Shown here piece after piece: positions 1 through 5,887 of a stretch of DNA of 25,251 nt (position 1 is its first letter; every line of letters begins with the position of its first letter). This DNA comes from a virus. The notes under the pieces are model-generated. The model did no database searches and was not told the origin of the DNA. It saw nothing but the letters and a program-made list of their open reading frames with translations. The translations under genes and the position numbers were made by a program. The DNA lies in IMG/VR virus record IMGVR_UViG_3300048433_000357, positions 1 to 25,251 of that record; one strand, written 5' to 3'.

Positions 1-87
1 AAAATGGGATTTTCTGTGGGTGTAGCGAGGAGCTTCGTGCACGTCGACGATAGGAAAACTACCCCCGTCCTGTGGACCTACGCATAA
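1..87 (+). CDS. C-terminal end of a probable M15-family peptidase endolysin (5' end outside window)
   Basis: Frame 1 is open from the first base to a TAA at 85-87, giving 28 residues of an upstream gene. The peptide contains GFSVGVARSFVHVDDR followed by a Trp-Thr-Tyr end. This resembles the C-terminus of phage peptidase M15_3/VanY-like endolysins, in which a His in an HxD motif (HVD here) is a zinc ligand and a Trp lies near the end. Such enzymes cut peptide cross-links in peptidoglycan during lysis. Only the tail is visible, so the family call rests on one short motif. It would place lysis genes directly upstream of the early region. Confidence 0.5.
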   Translation, partial: KMGFSVGVARSFVHVDDRKTTPVLWTYA

Positions 88-92
88 AATAA

Positions 93-132
93 GTCACCAT
101 CCTGGTTGACGGTGTCAGCCATCAGGTATACG
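93..132 (+). promoter_or_regulatory. Operator array overlapping a candidate early promoter
   Basis: Three alternating half-sites with identical 3-bp spacers are visible: GTCACCA (93-99), TGGTTGAC (103-110) and GTCAGCCA (114-121). The core GTCACCA-N3-TGGTTGACG recurs at 6277-6295, with only the three spacer bases differing. TTGACG at 106-111 is a good -35 box. The best -10 is TATACG (127-132) with a short 15-bp spacer, so the promoter itself is weaker evidence than the operator. An A/T-rich stretch (about 84-92) lies just upstream in both copies. The site sits 50 bp ahead of the first early gene. Inference: a phage regulator, possibly the HTH protein at 1692-1910, binds here. Confidence 0.5.
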
Positions 133-163
133 CTGTGTCTGTCCAATTAAGGAGGGGCACACA

Positions 164-451
164 ATGTATATCATCATTAACTACCCATACGGCGAGGATC
201 TGACTGCGATCGAAGGCGCGGAAGTTATCGAGTGGATCGATGACAATACCGTGGCTTTAGATGTCGATTTCGAAGACCTCGACGTCCGCTATCGCTCAGA
301 TAAGAGCGTCGAACACCACGAAGCCGAGGGAGCTGTATTTCTCGAAACCGTGTTTTCCGTAGACCTACATCACTGCAAATTCGGCTGTCATCACGTTCTA
401 AACGAGGATGCAATCGAGAGTCATATCCTGGATATGGAGGAAGCAGCATGA
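164..451 (+). CDS. Hypothetical acidic early protein (95 aa)
   Basis: A strong AGGAGG lies 10-15 bases before the ATG, and this is the first gene after the operator array. The product is acidic, with no signal peptide or membrane segment. Near residues 69-77 it carries His-His-Cys-Lys-Phe-Gly-Cys-His-His, a cluster that could bind a metal, but no known family is recognised. It overlaps the next gene by ATGA, so the two are probably translationally coupled. Function unknown; by position it is an early takeover or regulatory protein. Confidence 0.75.
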   Translation: MYIIINYPYGEDLTAIEGAEVIEWIDDNTVALDVDFEDLDVRYRSDKSVEHHEAEGAVFLETVFSVDLHHCKFGCHHVLNEDAIESHILDMEEAA

Positions 452-708
452 TGGACGCAATGAAAGCCATACAAGAGGAGCTTGCACTGAGCATTCTGCT
501 GCACGCATCCAGGCATAACGACTACAAGCAGAAGGCGTACATGGATTTTATCCAGTCGTCATCGCGCGAGTGGTTGGCTGGCTTTGCTGACTGCGAGCGA
601 GGCGAATACAAGGGCGAGACAGCTGCGTACAGCTCTGGCTATTGGAATTGCCATCACTATCTCGAGTCGGCGTCATACATCGAAGGGGAGCACCTGACCT
701 ATGAGTAA
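448..708 (+). CDS. Hypothetical early protein (86 aa)
   Basis: The gene starts at the ATGA overlap with the preceding stop; a second ATG directly follows at 451 and either could be used. The product is soluble and rich in aromatic residues and His (an NCHHYLE segment near residues 68-74). No family is recognised. Its end overlaps the Sak3-like annealase by 8 bases, so it belongs to the same early operon. Confidence 0.7.
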   Translation: MMDAMKAIQEELALSILLHASRHNDYKQKAYMDFIQSSSREWLAGFADCERGEYKGETAAYSSGYWNCHHYLESASYIEGEHLTYE

Positions 709-1396
709 ATTCAGCGAGCTGTCAAAAATCGATGTCGGCGAGTTCATCGAGAAAAAGGGCAATCTGTCCTACATCAGCTGGGCGTCAGCCTGGCAGATGC
801 TTTGTGAGCAGTGTCCAGACGCAACCTATGAGCATCACGAGCCTGTGACCTTTGCTAATGGCGAGGTCATGGTGTCGTGCACTGTCACAGTCGATGGCGT
901 GTCGCATAGGATGCACTTGCCTGTCTTAGATCACAGGAACAAGCCGATCCAAAACCCGAGCGTGTTTCAGCTCAATACGTCCATGCAGCGCTGCTTCGCC
1001 AAAGCGATTAGTATGCACGGCCTGGGCTTATACATTTACCGTGGCGAGGATTTGCCGCCCACATCGCCCTATGACGAGGCCATCAAGGCCATGGCGGATT
1101 CGGTTAAGTTTCACCAGTACATCAACGGCCTCAGCGAGGAGGAGCAAAACGAGGCATTCAACGGCGCCCCATCGGGCGAAAAAACAGCCTTTAAGGCTGC
1201 ATGGCGCGACCTGCTGAAAGAGGCTGAGGAGCTTTTTGAGGGCCAGGTCGACTACATACGAACCGCCATCGAACAAGAAGATGGCAGCAAGCTCGCAGAG
1301 GCATGGGCCGAGTGCACCGATTACGAGAAATCGATCATTCGCAACCGACTGTCCGCTGATGAGCGCAAGCAAGCAAAACAACTACTAGGAGCGTAA
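701..1396 (+). CDS. DUF1071 / Sak3-like single-strand annealing protein
   Basis: A 231-residue protein whose N-terminal half (about residues 5-120) matches what I know of the DUF1071 (Sak3) family: a LSYISWASAW segment, a beta-rich central part, then a helical FQLNTSMQRCFAKAISMHGL segment and a GEDLP end. Sak3 proteins are phage recombinases that anneal complementary single strands, working with SSB and often an exonuclease. The C-terminal half is helical and charged with no recognised domain. The start overlaps the previous gene by 8 bases. The SSB-like gene follows after 2 bases, which fits a recombination pair. No partner exonuclease is recognised in this window. Confidence 0.8.
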   Translation: MSKFSELSKIDVGEFIEKKGNLSYISWASAWQMLCEQCPDATYEHHEPVTFANGEVMVSCTVTVDGVSHRMHLPVLDHRNKPIQNPSVFQLNTSMQRCFAKAISMHGLGLYIYRGEDLPPTSPYDEAIKAMADSVKFHQYINGLSEEEQNEAFNGAPSGEKTAFKAAWRDLLKEAEELFEGQVDYIRTAIEQEDGSKLAEAWAECTDYEKSIIRNRLSADERKQAKQLLGA

Positions 1397-1398
1397 AC

Positions 1399-1695
1399 AT
1401 GGAAAACACATACAAGCCACCAGTGAACAAAGGCAACCTGCACCGCAATCAGTTCAAGGAGAAAGATAACCAGCCCGATTATCGTGGTTCGATTAATGTT
1501 TGTGGCGAGGTCGCCGAGCTGGGCGGCTGGATCAACACAAACAAGAACGGCGCCAAGTACGTGGGGCTGGAAATAACGCCGCCAGAGGGGTATGTTTTTC
1601 AGCTCGTGCCCGAAAACCTAGAGACGCCCCCATCACAGGGACCAGGCGGACCAAGGCCAGGCGATTCATCACTTGACGAGGATATGCCGTTTTGA
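1399..1695 (+). CDS. Small ssDNA-binding-like protein with SSB-type acidic C-terminus
   Basis: A 98-residue protein with a good AGGAG ribosome site. Residues about 26-60 (PDYRGSINVCGEVAELGGWI, then NKNGAKYVGLEI) resemble a family of small phage proteins with a predicted beta-barrel core, often near recombinases. The tail is Pro/Gly-rich and ends in LDEDMPF, very like the DDDIPF tip by which bacterial SSB recruits partner proteins. This suggests it coats single strands and recruits proteins alongside the annealase just upstream. The core is shorter than a full SSB OB-fold, so DNA binding is inferred. It overlaps the next gene by TTGA. Confidence 0.6.
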   Translation: MENTYKPPVNKGNLHRNQFKEKDNQPDYRGSINVCGEVAELGGWINTNKNGAKYVGLEITPPEGYVFQLVPENLETPPSQGPGGPRPGDSSLDEDMPF

Positions 1696-1910
1696 CGATT
1701 AGCAAGCCGATCTACGATACGGGTCGGGCACTGCGAACGCTGCAGGATGACCTGGGAATGAGCAGCTCAGATATTGCTCGATTCCTGGGTGTTTCACGCC
1801 AGGCGGTGCATAAATGGAGATGCGGGGAGTCGATGAAATTCGTCACAGCTGTCCGCATTTGTGAAGCGCTGGGGGTCTCAATCGAGGAGTTCGAGAAAGC
1901 CAGCAAATAA
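1692..1910 (+). CDS. Cro/XRE-type helix-turn-helix DNA-binding protein (72 aa)
   Basis: The start is a TTG that overlaps the upstream TGA as TTGA, so translation is probably coupled. Residues about 24-45 (SSSDIARFLGVSRQAVHKW) form a clear helix-turn-helix of the XRE/Cro class, followed by a third helix region (TAVRICEALGVSIEEFEKA). Its size fits a Cro-like regulator with one DNA-binding domain and little else. It is the only obvious transcription factor in the window, so it is a natural candidate to bind the repeated sites at 93-121 and 6277-6294. No divergent repressor gene is present, unlike lambda. Confidence 0.85.
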   Translation: MTISKPIYDTGRALRTLQDDLGMSSSDIARFLGVSRQAVHKWRCGESMKFVTAVRICEALGVSIEEFEKASK

Positions 1911-1932
1911 AAAAAGGGGCCTATAAGGCCCC
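1905..1932 (-). terminator. Hairpin oriented as a minus-strand intrinsic terminator
   Basis: GGGGCC (1916-1921) and GGCCCC (1927-1932) form a perfect 6-bp stem with loop TATAA. On the plus strand the stem is preceded by seven A (1909-1915) and not followed by T. Read on the minus strand, it is a GC stem directly followed by TTTTTTTATTT, the classic intrinsic terminator. It should therefore stop leftward transcripts, while plus-strand transcription could continue into the replication genes. Confidence 0.6.
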
Positions 1933-1938
1933 AGGGGT

Positions 1939-1956
1939 GCGGCGCGGTAACGTCGC
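1939..1956 (+). other. Small hairpin just before a strong ribosome site
   Basis: GCGGCG (1939-1944) can pair with CGTCGC (1951-1956) through five Watson-Crick pairs and one G-U pair, closing a 6-base loop. TAGGAGGG follows at once, then the ATG at 1971. The structure may protect the RNA end or keep the ribosome site open. No regulatory role is proven. Confidence 0.3.
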
Positions 1957-1970
1957 TAGGAGGGTACAAC

Positions 1971-2381
1971 ATGGATCTCGGAGAGTTCCTTGATCGACTC
2001 CCATCATACCGCAAAAGCGGCAAGGGGAGCTACATGGCGCAATGTCCAGCACATGACGACAGATCGCCATCTTTACGCATTACAGAGGGCAACGACGGGA
2101 GAATCCTGATCTATTGCTACGCTGGGTGCTCAGTTTTTGAGGTCTGCGATGCCGTACACGTAGACGTTTCTGACCTATTTCCGCCAACCGATAGAAATTT
2201 CCCGCCCATGCGTAGCACTAAGGGCGATGATTTGGATGATTATGTCGTCGAGATCTACGAGGCGCACGTCGAGCAGGGCAGCAAGATCAAAGCGGCTGAC
2301 AAGGAGCGTTACCGTCAAGCGTTAATTAGGGGAGGCAGGCGAAACGGGTTTGTCGATAAGCTATTGAAGGAGACCTCTTGA
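1971..2381 (+). CDS. CHC2-type zinc-finger primase-like protein without catalytic domain
   Basis: The strong AGGAGGG ribosome site fixes the ATG. Residues 25-53 hold a zinc-binding pattern Cys25-x2-His28 ... Cys49-x3-Cys53 (CPAHDDRSPSL and YCYAGC), typical of the N-terminal zinc domain of phage and bacterial primases, which recognises template single strands. At 136 residues the protein ends soon after, with a charged helical tail (about residues 84-136). There is no TOPRIM or other polymerising domain, and no such domain was found elsewhere in the window. It may act as a DNA-recognition factor that works with host primase or the helicase at 2971. It overlaps the initiator gene by TTGA. Confidence 0.75.
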   Translation: MDLGEFLDRLPSYRKSGKGSYMAQCPAHDDRSPSLRITEGNDGRILIYCYAGCSVFEVCDAVHVDVSDLFPPTDRNFPPMRSTKGDDLDDYVVEIYEAHVEQGSKIKAADKERYRQALIRGGRRNGFVDKLLKETS

Positions 2382-2974
2382 GTATTGCCGCTATTAATTG
2401 GGCGCTTAATGTCGTGATCGATGTGACTTCAACGCAGAAGGCGGTTTTAATCGCCCTGGCTGATAGAGCTGACGAGGATGGCTACTGCTACCCTTCGTAT
2501 GACGATATCACCAGGCGGTCATGTGTAAGCCGTAAAACGCTTATCACAGCCCTAAAGGTGCTAGAAGAAAAGGAGCTTATCACTCGACATCGGCGCTATT
2601 CACAGTCGACCATCTATAGGGTCAATATTACACCTATCGATAGGAGTAAAATGACACCTATGGATAGGTGTAAAACTACACCTATGGATAGGAGTAAAAT
2701 TACACCTCTAACCACCAATGAATCATCAATTATTAACCATAAGGAATTTGATGAGTTTTGGGCTGGTTATCCACGCAAGACAAACAAGGCAAAAGCCAAG
2801 ACTGCATTTGATCGACTAACCCAAAAAGACCGAAAAGCTGCTACGCAGGCACTGGCCATTTATCCATGGTCTACTGAGCAGCGGTACATACCTCACGCAT
2901 CGACTTGGATACATGGACGGCGATGGGAGGATGAATTCGAGTCAAACGAAACAATAAGAGAGCTAGAAATATGA
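2378..2974 (+). CDS. Lambda O-like replication initiator with internal iterons
   Basis: The start is a TTG overlapping the upstream TGA (TTGA). Residues about 5-80 form a winged-helix DNA-binding domain (HTH_36-like: a TQKAVLIALADRADEDG helix, YPSYDDI, and SRKTLITALKVLEEKELI as recognition helix). Residues 85-110 are three copies of an 8-residue repeat (TPIDRSKM, TPMDRCKT, TPMDRSKI) plus a partial fourth, encoded by 24-bp DNA iterons. The C-terminal domain (about 122-198: FDEFWAGYPRK ... IPHASTWIHGRRWEDEF) matches the module many phage initiators carry, thought to contact the helicase or its loader. As in lambda O, the protein probably binds an origin inside its own gene and loads the helicase encoded next. 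Confidence 0.85.
   Translation: MSIAAINWALNVVIDVTSTQKAVLIALADRADEDGYCYPSYDDITRRSCVSRKTLITALKVLEEKELITRHRRYSQSTIYRVNITPIDRSKMTPMDRCKTTPMDRSKITPLTTNESSIINHKEFDEFWAGYPRKTNKAKAKTAFDRLTQKDRKAATQALAIYPWSTEQRYIPHASTWIHGRRWEDEFESNETIRELEI
2630..2710 (+). repeat. Three 24-bp direct repeats (iterons) plus a partial fourth
   Basis: Units begin at 2630, 2654 and 2678, with a truncated copy at 2702, so the period is exactly 24 bp. The consensus ACACCTATSGATAGGNGT is followed by AAAA and two variable bases. Each unit is itself an 18-bp near-perfect inverted repeat (ACACCTAT and ATAGGTGT arms around two bases); the middle unit has perfect arms. The period equals eight codons, so the DNA repeat is also a protein repeat. 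Dyad-symmetric tandem sites suit binding by initiator dimers. Confidence 0.9.
2630..2775 (+). other. Probable phage replication origin inside the initiator gene
   Basis: The iterons are followed directly by a low-GC stretch (about 2709-2760, containing AATCATCAATTATTAACCAT), the arrangement of lambda ori: tandem dyads in the middle of O, then an easily melted A/T-rich segment. TTATCCACG at 2767-2775 matches the DnaA box at 8 of 9 bases, but it encodes part of a conserved GYPRK motif and may be coincidental. The origin call is inference from layout and the lambda precedent. Confidence 0.7.
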
Positions 2975-3915
2975 GAGTTATCGAAAAGAGGGATTTCACG
3001 GACAAGGAGCTGCAGGAAGTTTTCGCCATGAGCGAGGCGGCTGACGTAGTAAAGATCGAGCACTTCGAGAAGGCGTTTTTTGATAGGGTGCAAACTGACC
3101 CCGTCACCTACGGCTACCCGCTCCCCTGGATAGATACGCACGACAAAGTCAGACTGCGAACGGGCGAGGTCAGTGTCTGGTGCGGGATTAACGGACACAA
3201 GAAAAGCACCATCGCATCGTTTGTACTGACGCACCTGGCGCAGCACGTGAAGGTCGGCCTGGCATCGTTTGAGATGAAGATGAGCGACACGGCCTTTATG
3301 ATGTGCAAGCAGGCAGCAGCAGCCGACCAGCCGCCCATGGGATTCGCCGAGGATTTCTTCAAGTGGGCAGGGGAGCGCGTCTACTGGTACAGGGCCCTGG
3401 GCGGTGTCGAGCCTCTCGAGGTGCTGGGCTGCATCATTGCCATGGCCGATCGAGGAGTAAAGGTTGTCTTAGTTGATAACCTTCAATTCTGCGGCGTTAC
3501 CGATGACACAGAGCGCGAGCGCTTATTCATGAATCAGCTGCTGGGTATTGCAGAGGCTAAGGATGTGCATATCTGCCTGGTCCATCACGTCAGAAAGCCG
3601 CAGACGGGTGGTGACGAGTACGTGCCAACACGGTTTGACGTGCGCGGAGGCGCTACAATTGTCGATCAAGCACACTTATTGTTCATAGTTTGGCATAATA
3701 AACGGCGACAAAAGATTAAGCAGTTCCAGAGCATGGGCGAGAAGCTCAACGACAAGGAGCAATTGATTTTGGCAGAGCCTGATTTAAAGCTGATAGTGGC
3801 CAAGCAGCGAAATGGGCCCTATGAGGGTCACATCAATTTGTGGGAAGGCAAGGGCCTGACGTTTAAAAAGGCCGAAAGCCATCGATCGATGCACATCGAG
3901 TTACCACGCACATGA
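2971..3915 (+). CDS. DnaB/RecA-fold replicative helicase-like ATPase
   Basis: A 314-residue protein starting at an ATGA overlap. Residues 72-79 (GINGHKKS) sit where the Walker A loop belongs. Residues 165-170 (VVLVDN) are Walker B, 205-210 (HHVRKP) fit the DnaB-family sensor/H4 region, and RGGATIVDQA (225-234) matches the motif before the arginine-finger end. The protein lacks the N-terminal collar domain of full DnaB (about 470 aa), so it is a compact RecA-core form. It probably unwinds the fork after loading by the O-like initiator next door. Oddity: the Walker A position that is normally Gly before Lys is Lys here. Confidence 0.8.
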   Translation: MRVIEKRDFTDKELQEVFAMSEAADVVKIEHFEKAFFDRVQTDPVTYGYPLPWIDTHDKVRLRTGEVSVWCGINGHKKSTIASFVLTHLAQHVKVGLASFEMKMSDTAFMMCKQAAAADQPPMGFAEDFFKWAGERVYWYRALGGVEPLEVLGCIIAMADRGVKVVLVDNLQFCGVTDDTERERLFMNQLLGIAEAKDVHICLVHHVRKPQTGGDEYVPTRFDVRGGATIVDQAHLLFIVWHNKRRQKIKQFQSMGEKLNDKEQLILAEPDLKLIVAKQRNGPYEGHINLWEGKGLTFKKAESHRSMHIELPRT

Positions 3916-4349
3916 GTCAATTCTGGCTCATTAAAGACAGGCAGCAGATCAAGGAGCGTGTCGCTTTCTTTCAGCGCTGGCTAGAAAATGAGTGGGACTT
4001 CACCAAGCCAGTAGCCTGGGAGGCTAAGCCATACCAAAACAAACGATCATTAAATCAAAACGCACTTTCGCACGTCTGGTATCGCGAGATGGCCGAGCAC
4101 TTTACGGCCAAGGGGTACGAGATAAACGAAAACGACATGAAAGATCTCTGCAAGCACAAATTCCTAGGAACTGAAGATCGAGTAATCCACAACACGGTGA
4201 TCCCTGGGCAACTAAGGAGCACTAAGGCGCTCAAAACTGGCGAAATGATGGACTATCTCGATCAGGTTTGGGCATGGGCAGCAGATCACGGCATTACGCT
4301 AAAAATCCCTGCTGATTCCGAATACATGAAGCTCAAGGGGGGAACATGA
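3912..4349 (+). CDS. ninB: NinB-like recombination protein
   Basis: A 145-residue protein with an ATGA overlap to the helicase. Residues 45-50 (RSLNQN) and the helix after it (ALSHVWYREMAEHF) carry the signature of the lambda NinB (Orf) family, whose N-terminal beta strands precede an R-S-x-x-Q-N motif. NinB of lambda binds single-stranded DNA and helps load recombinases in RecF/Red pathways. Its position after the helicase and before a NinG-like gene parallels the lambda nin region. Length is close to lambda NinB (about 146 aa), which supports a complete gene. Confidence 0.8.
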   Translation: MSQFWLIKDRQQIKERVAFFQRWLENEWDFTKPVAWEAKPYQNKRSLNQNALSHVWYREMAEHFTAKGYEINENDMKDLCKHKFLGTEDRVIHNTVIPGQLRSTKALKTGEMMDYLDQVWAWAADHGITLKIPADSEYMKLKGGT

Positions 4350-5500
4350 GTGGATTAATGCGGTTTTGTACCACAGAAAGGCAGCGCAAAGTCATAGAAT
4401 TACACGAGCAAGGCCTAGGTTATACCAGGATTTCCCAGGAGCTTGGGGGCTCCAAGTGGACCATCCGAGACGTGGTGAAAACCATTATGGCCAGGGCAGC
4501 AGCGCAGGGTTACGCCCCCGCGCATGACATGGTCCACACGGTCCCCCATGGGTTTAACGTCAAAGGCGTGTCAACGTACTACGACTCGGACGGGAAGCCT
4601 AGTGGTCAATGGGTGAAATCCATGGCCGATAAGGAGGTCCAGTTCCAGGCAATGATCGAGCGCATCGAGCTGGCCTGTGAGGGCATCAAGCCATGGAAGC
4701 CAATAAAGCAGCCTGCAAAGGTCGAGCGAGATCTTTTGACCCTGATGGTCATCACGGATTTTCACCTGGGCGCTTACTGCTGGGGACAGGAAACCAGCGA
4801 GGACTACGACACCAATATGGCGCGGGATTTGTTTTTGTCTAGCATCAAAGAGATGATCGACAGTACGCCCAAAAGCAAGATCGGGATGCTTTGTAATCTG
4901 GGTGATTTTTTGCACTGGGACGGTCTAGATCAATTAACGCCGTCTGGCAAAAATTTGCTCGAGGGTGACTCAAGATATTCACGCATAGTCGACATCGCTA
5001 TGACGGTCATGGACGAGGCTGTCCGCATGATGCTCAAGAAATACGAGAAGGTCGTTTTTGTGTGTGCTGAAGGAAATCACGATCTTGCTGGGTCTATCTG
5101 GCTACGCAAGTTTATCCGCAAGCTATACGCAAATGAGCCAAGGCTCGAGGTCATCGACAACGACTTCCCGTATTACGCGTATCGACATGGCGAGACGATG
5201 CTTTGCTTCCACCACGGACATAAAGCAAAGATGGGCAGCTTGCCCAAGGTGTTTGCAAGCGAGCCACGATTTCGAGAGGACTGGGGAAAGTCTAAGATCG
5301 CCTATATACACTCGGGCCATTATCACCATGAGAGGCTGCTGGAAGACGCTGGCGCGATTACAGAGCAGCATCCGACTCTCGCTTCTAGAGACTCATACGC
5401 GACCCGCCTGGGCCTGATGTCGCAGCGTGGCGCTAAGGTTATTACCTACGATGCAGCTGATGGAGAGGTCGCCCGAATCACGGTAAGGCCGAAATCGTGA
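4346..5500 (+). CDS. Calcineurin-like metallophosphoesterase with N-terminal HTH
   Basis: A 384-residue protein starting at ATGA. Residues about 10-50 form a helix-turn-helix (ERQRKVIELHEQGLGYTRIS, then GGSKWTIRDVV). A linker with HTVPHGFNVKGVSTYYDSDG (64-83) is shared, from memory, with many phage proteins of this type. The catalytic domain carries all the metal ligands expected: Asp138-x-His140, Gly-Asp187, Gly-Asn244-His-Asp246, HHGH (289-292) and GHYHH (324-328). These enzymes use two metal ions to cut phosphodiesters. With the DNA-binding domain and replication neighbours, a nuclease or DNA-end processing role of SbcD/Mre11 type is plausible, but the substrate is not shown. Confidence 0.8.
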   Translation: MSGLMRFCTTERQRKVIELHEQGLGYTRISQELGGSKWTIRDVVKTIMARAAAQGYAPAHDMVHTVPHGFNVKGVSTYYDSDGKPSGQWVKSMADKEVQFQAMIERIELACEGIKPWKPIKQPAKVERDLLTLMVITDFHLGAYCWGQETSEDYDTNMARDLFLSSIKEMIDSTPKSKIGMLCNLGDFLHWDGLDQLTPSGKNLLEGDSRYSRIVDIAMTVMDEAVRMMLKKYEKVVFVCAEGNHDLAGSIWLRKFIRKLYANEPRLEVIDNDFPYYAYRHGETMLCFHHGHKAKMGSLPKVFASEPRFREDWGKSKIAYIHSGHYHHERLLEDAGAITEQHPTLASRDSYATRLGLMSQRGAKVITYDAADGEVARITVRPKS

Positions 5501-5745
5501 TACTCGCAGCGCACCTGGAGAATGATTCGATCATATTCCTTCTTGCGTCGACGATATACGCGGTCATACCGCACCCAGAAGCGCCAGACGAGTCGAGCCT
5601 GGTGATATGTAAAGCATTCCCGCAAGGGATACGGGTCGCAGTCAATGCGACGGAGTTTGGCATGGAGTGGCTCCTGGTGCTTAACAGTGAGCCCAATTTT
5701 GAGGTGTTGAATGATGGAGCAGCCCCCAGTGGTCAAATGCACTGA
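5497..5745 (+). CDS. Hypothetical protein (82 aa, GTG start)
   Basis: The start is GTG overlapping the previous stop as GTGA, a coupling pattern repeated in this operon. The product has a hydrophobic N-terminal half (residues 10-25, too polar to be a sure membrane segment). No family is recognised. Its 3' end overlaps the next small gene by 35 bases, larger than usual here, so the reality of one of the two is less certain. Confidence 0.5.
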   Translation: MILAAHLENDSIIFLLASTIYAVIPHPEAPDESSLVICKAFPQGIRVAVNATEFGMEWLLVLNSEPNFEVLNDGAAPSGQMH

Positions 5746-5887
5746 GTGCTATAAAACGATGAAGCCCGTCTGGGTCAATGGATTGCTCGATGGATGGGCG
5801 TGCGACTGCACAAACACGGAGAAGGCTATTCTCAGAGAGCGACGGTACAGGGAGGATGATTATGTCGATCAAAAGAGACTCAGCTGA
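5711..5887 (+). CDS. Small zinc-finger-like protein (58 aa)
   Basis: GAGGTG at 5701-5706 is well placed before the paired ATGs at 5711 and 5714. The 58-residue product has CTEC (residues 10-13) and CDC (31-33), which together could hold one zinc ion in a knuckle, followed by a basic/acidic helical tail. No family is recognised. The end overlaps the start of the NinG/HNH-like gene by 26 bases. The ribosome site and Cys pattern support a real gene. Confidence 0.55.
   Translation: MMEQPPVVKCTECYKTMKPVWVNGLLDGWACDCTNTEKAILRERRYREDDYVDQKRLS

Noticed and set aside
1179-1185. AAAAAAC, a known slippery heptamer, in the Sak3-like gene
   Set aside because: It is not in the X XXY YYZ register of the reading frame (codons are GAA AAA ACA), and no extended second frame follows.
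2767-2775. DnaA-box-like TTATCCACG next to the iterons as a separate functional site
   Set aside because: It encodes part of the conserved GYPRK motif of initiators, so the match can be explained by protein constraint; kept only as weak support for the origin.
5058-5417. 119-codon plus-strand open frame within the metallophosphoesterase gene
   Set aside because: Out of frame with an enzyme whose metal-ligand motifs run through the same bases; no ribosome site.
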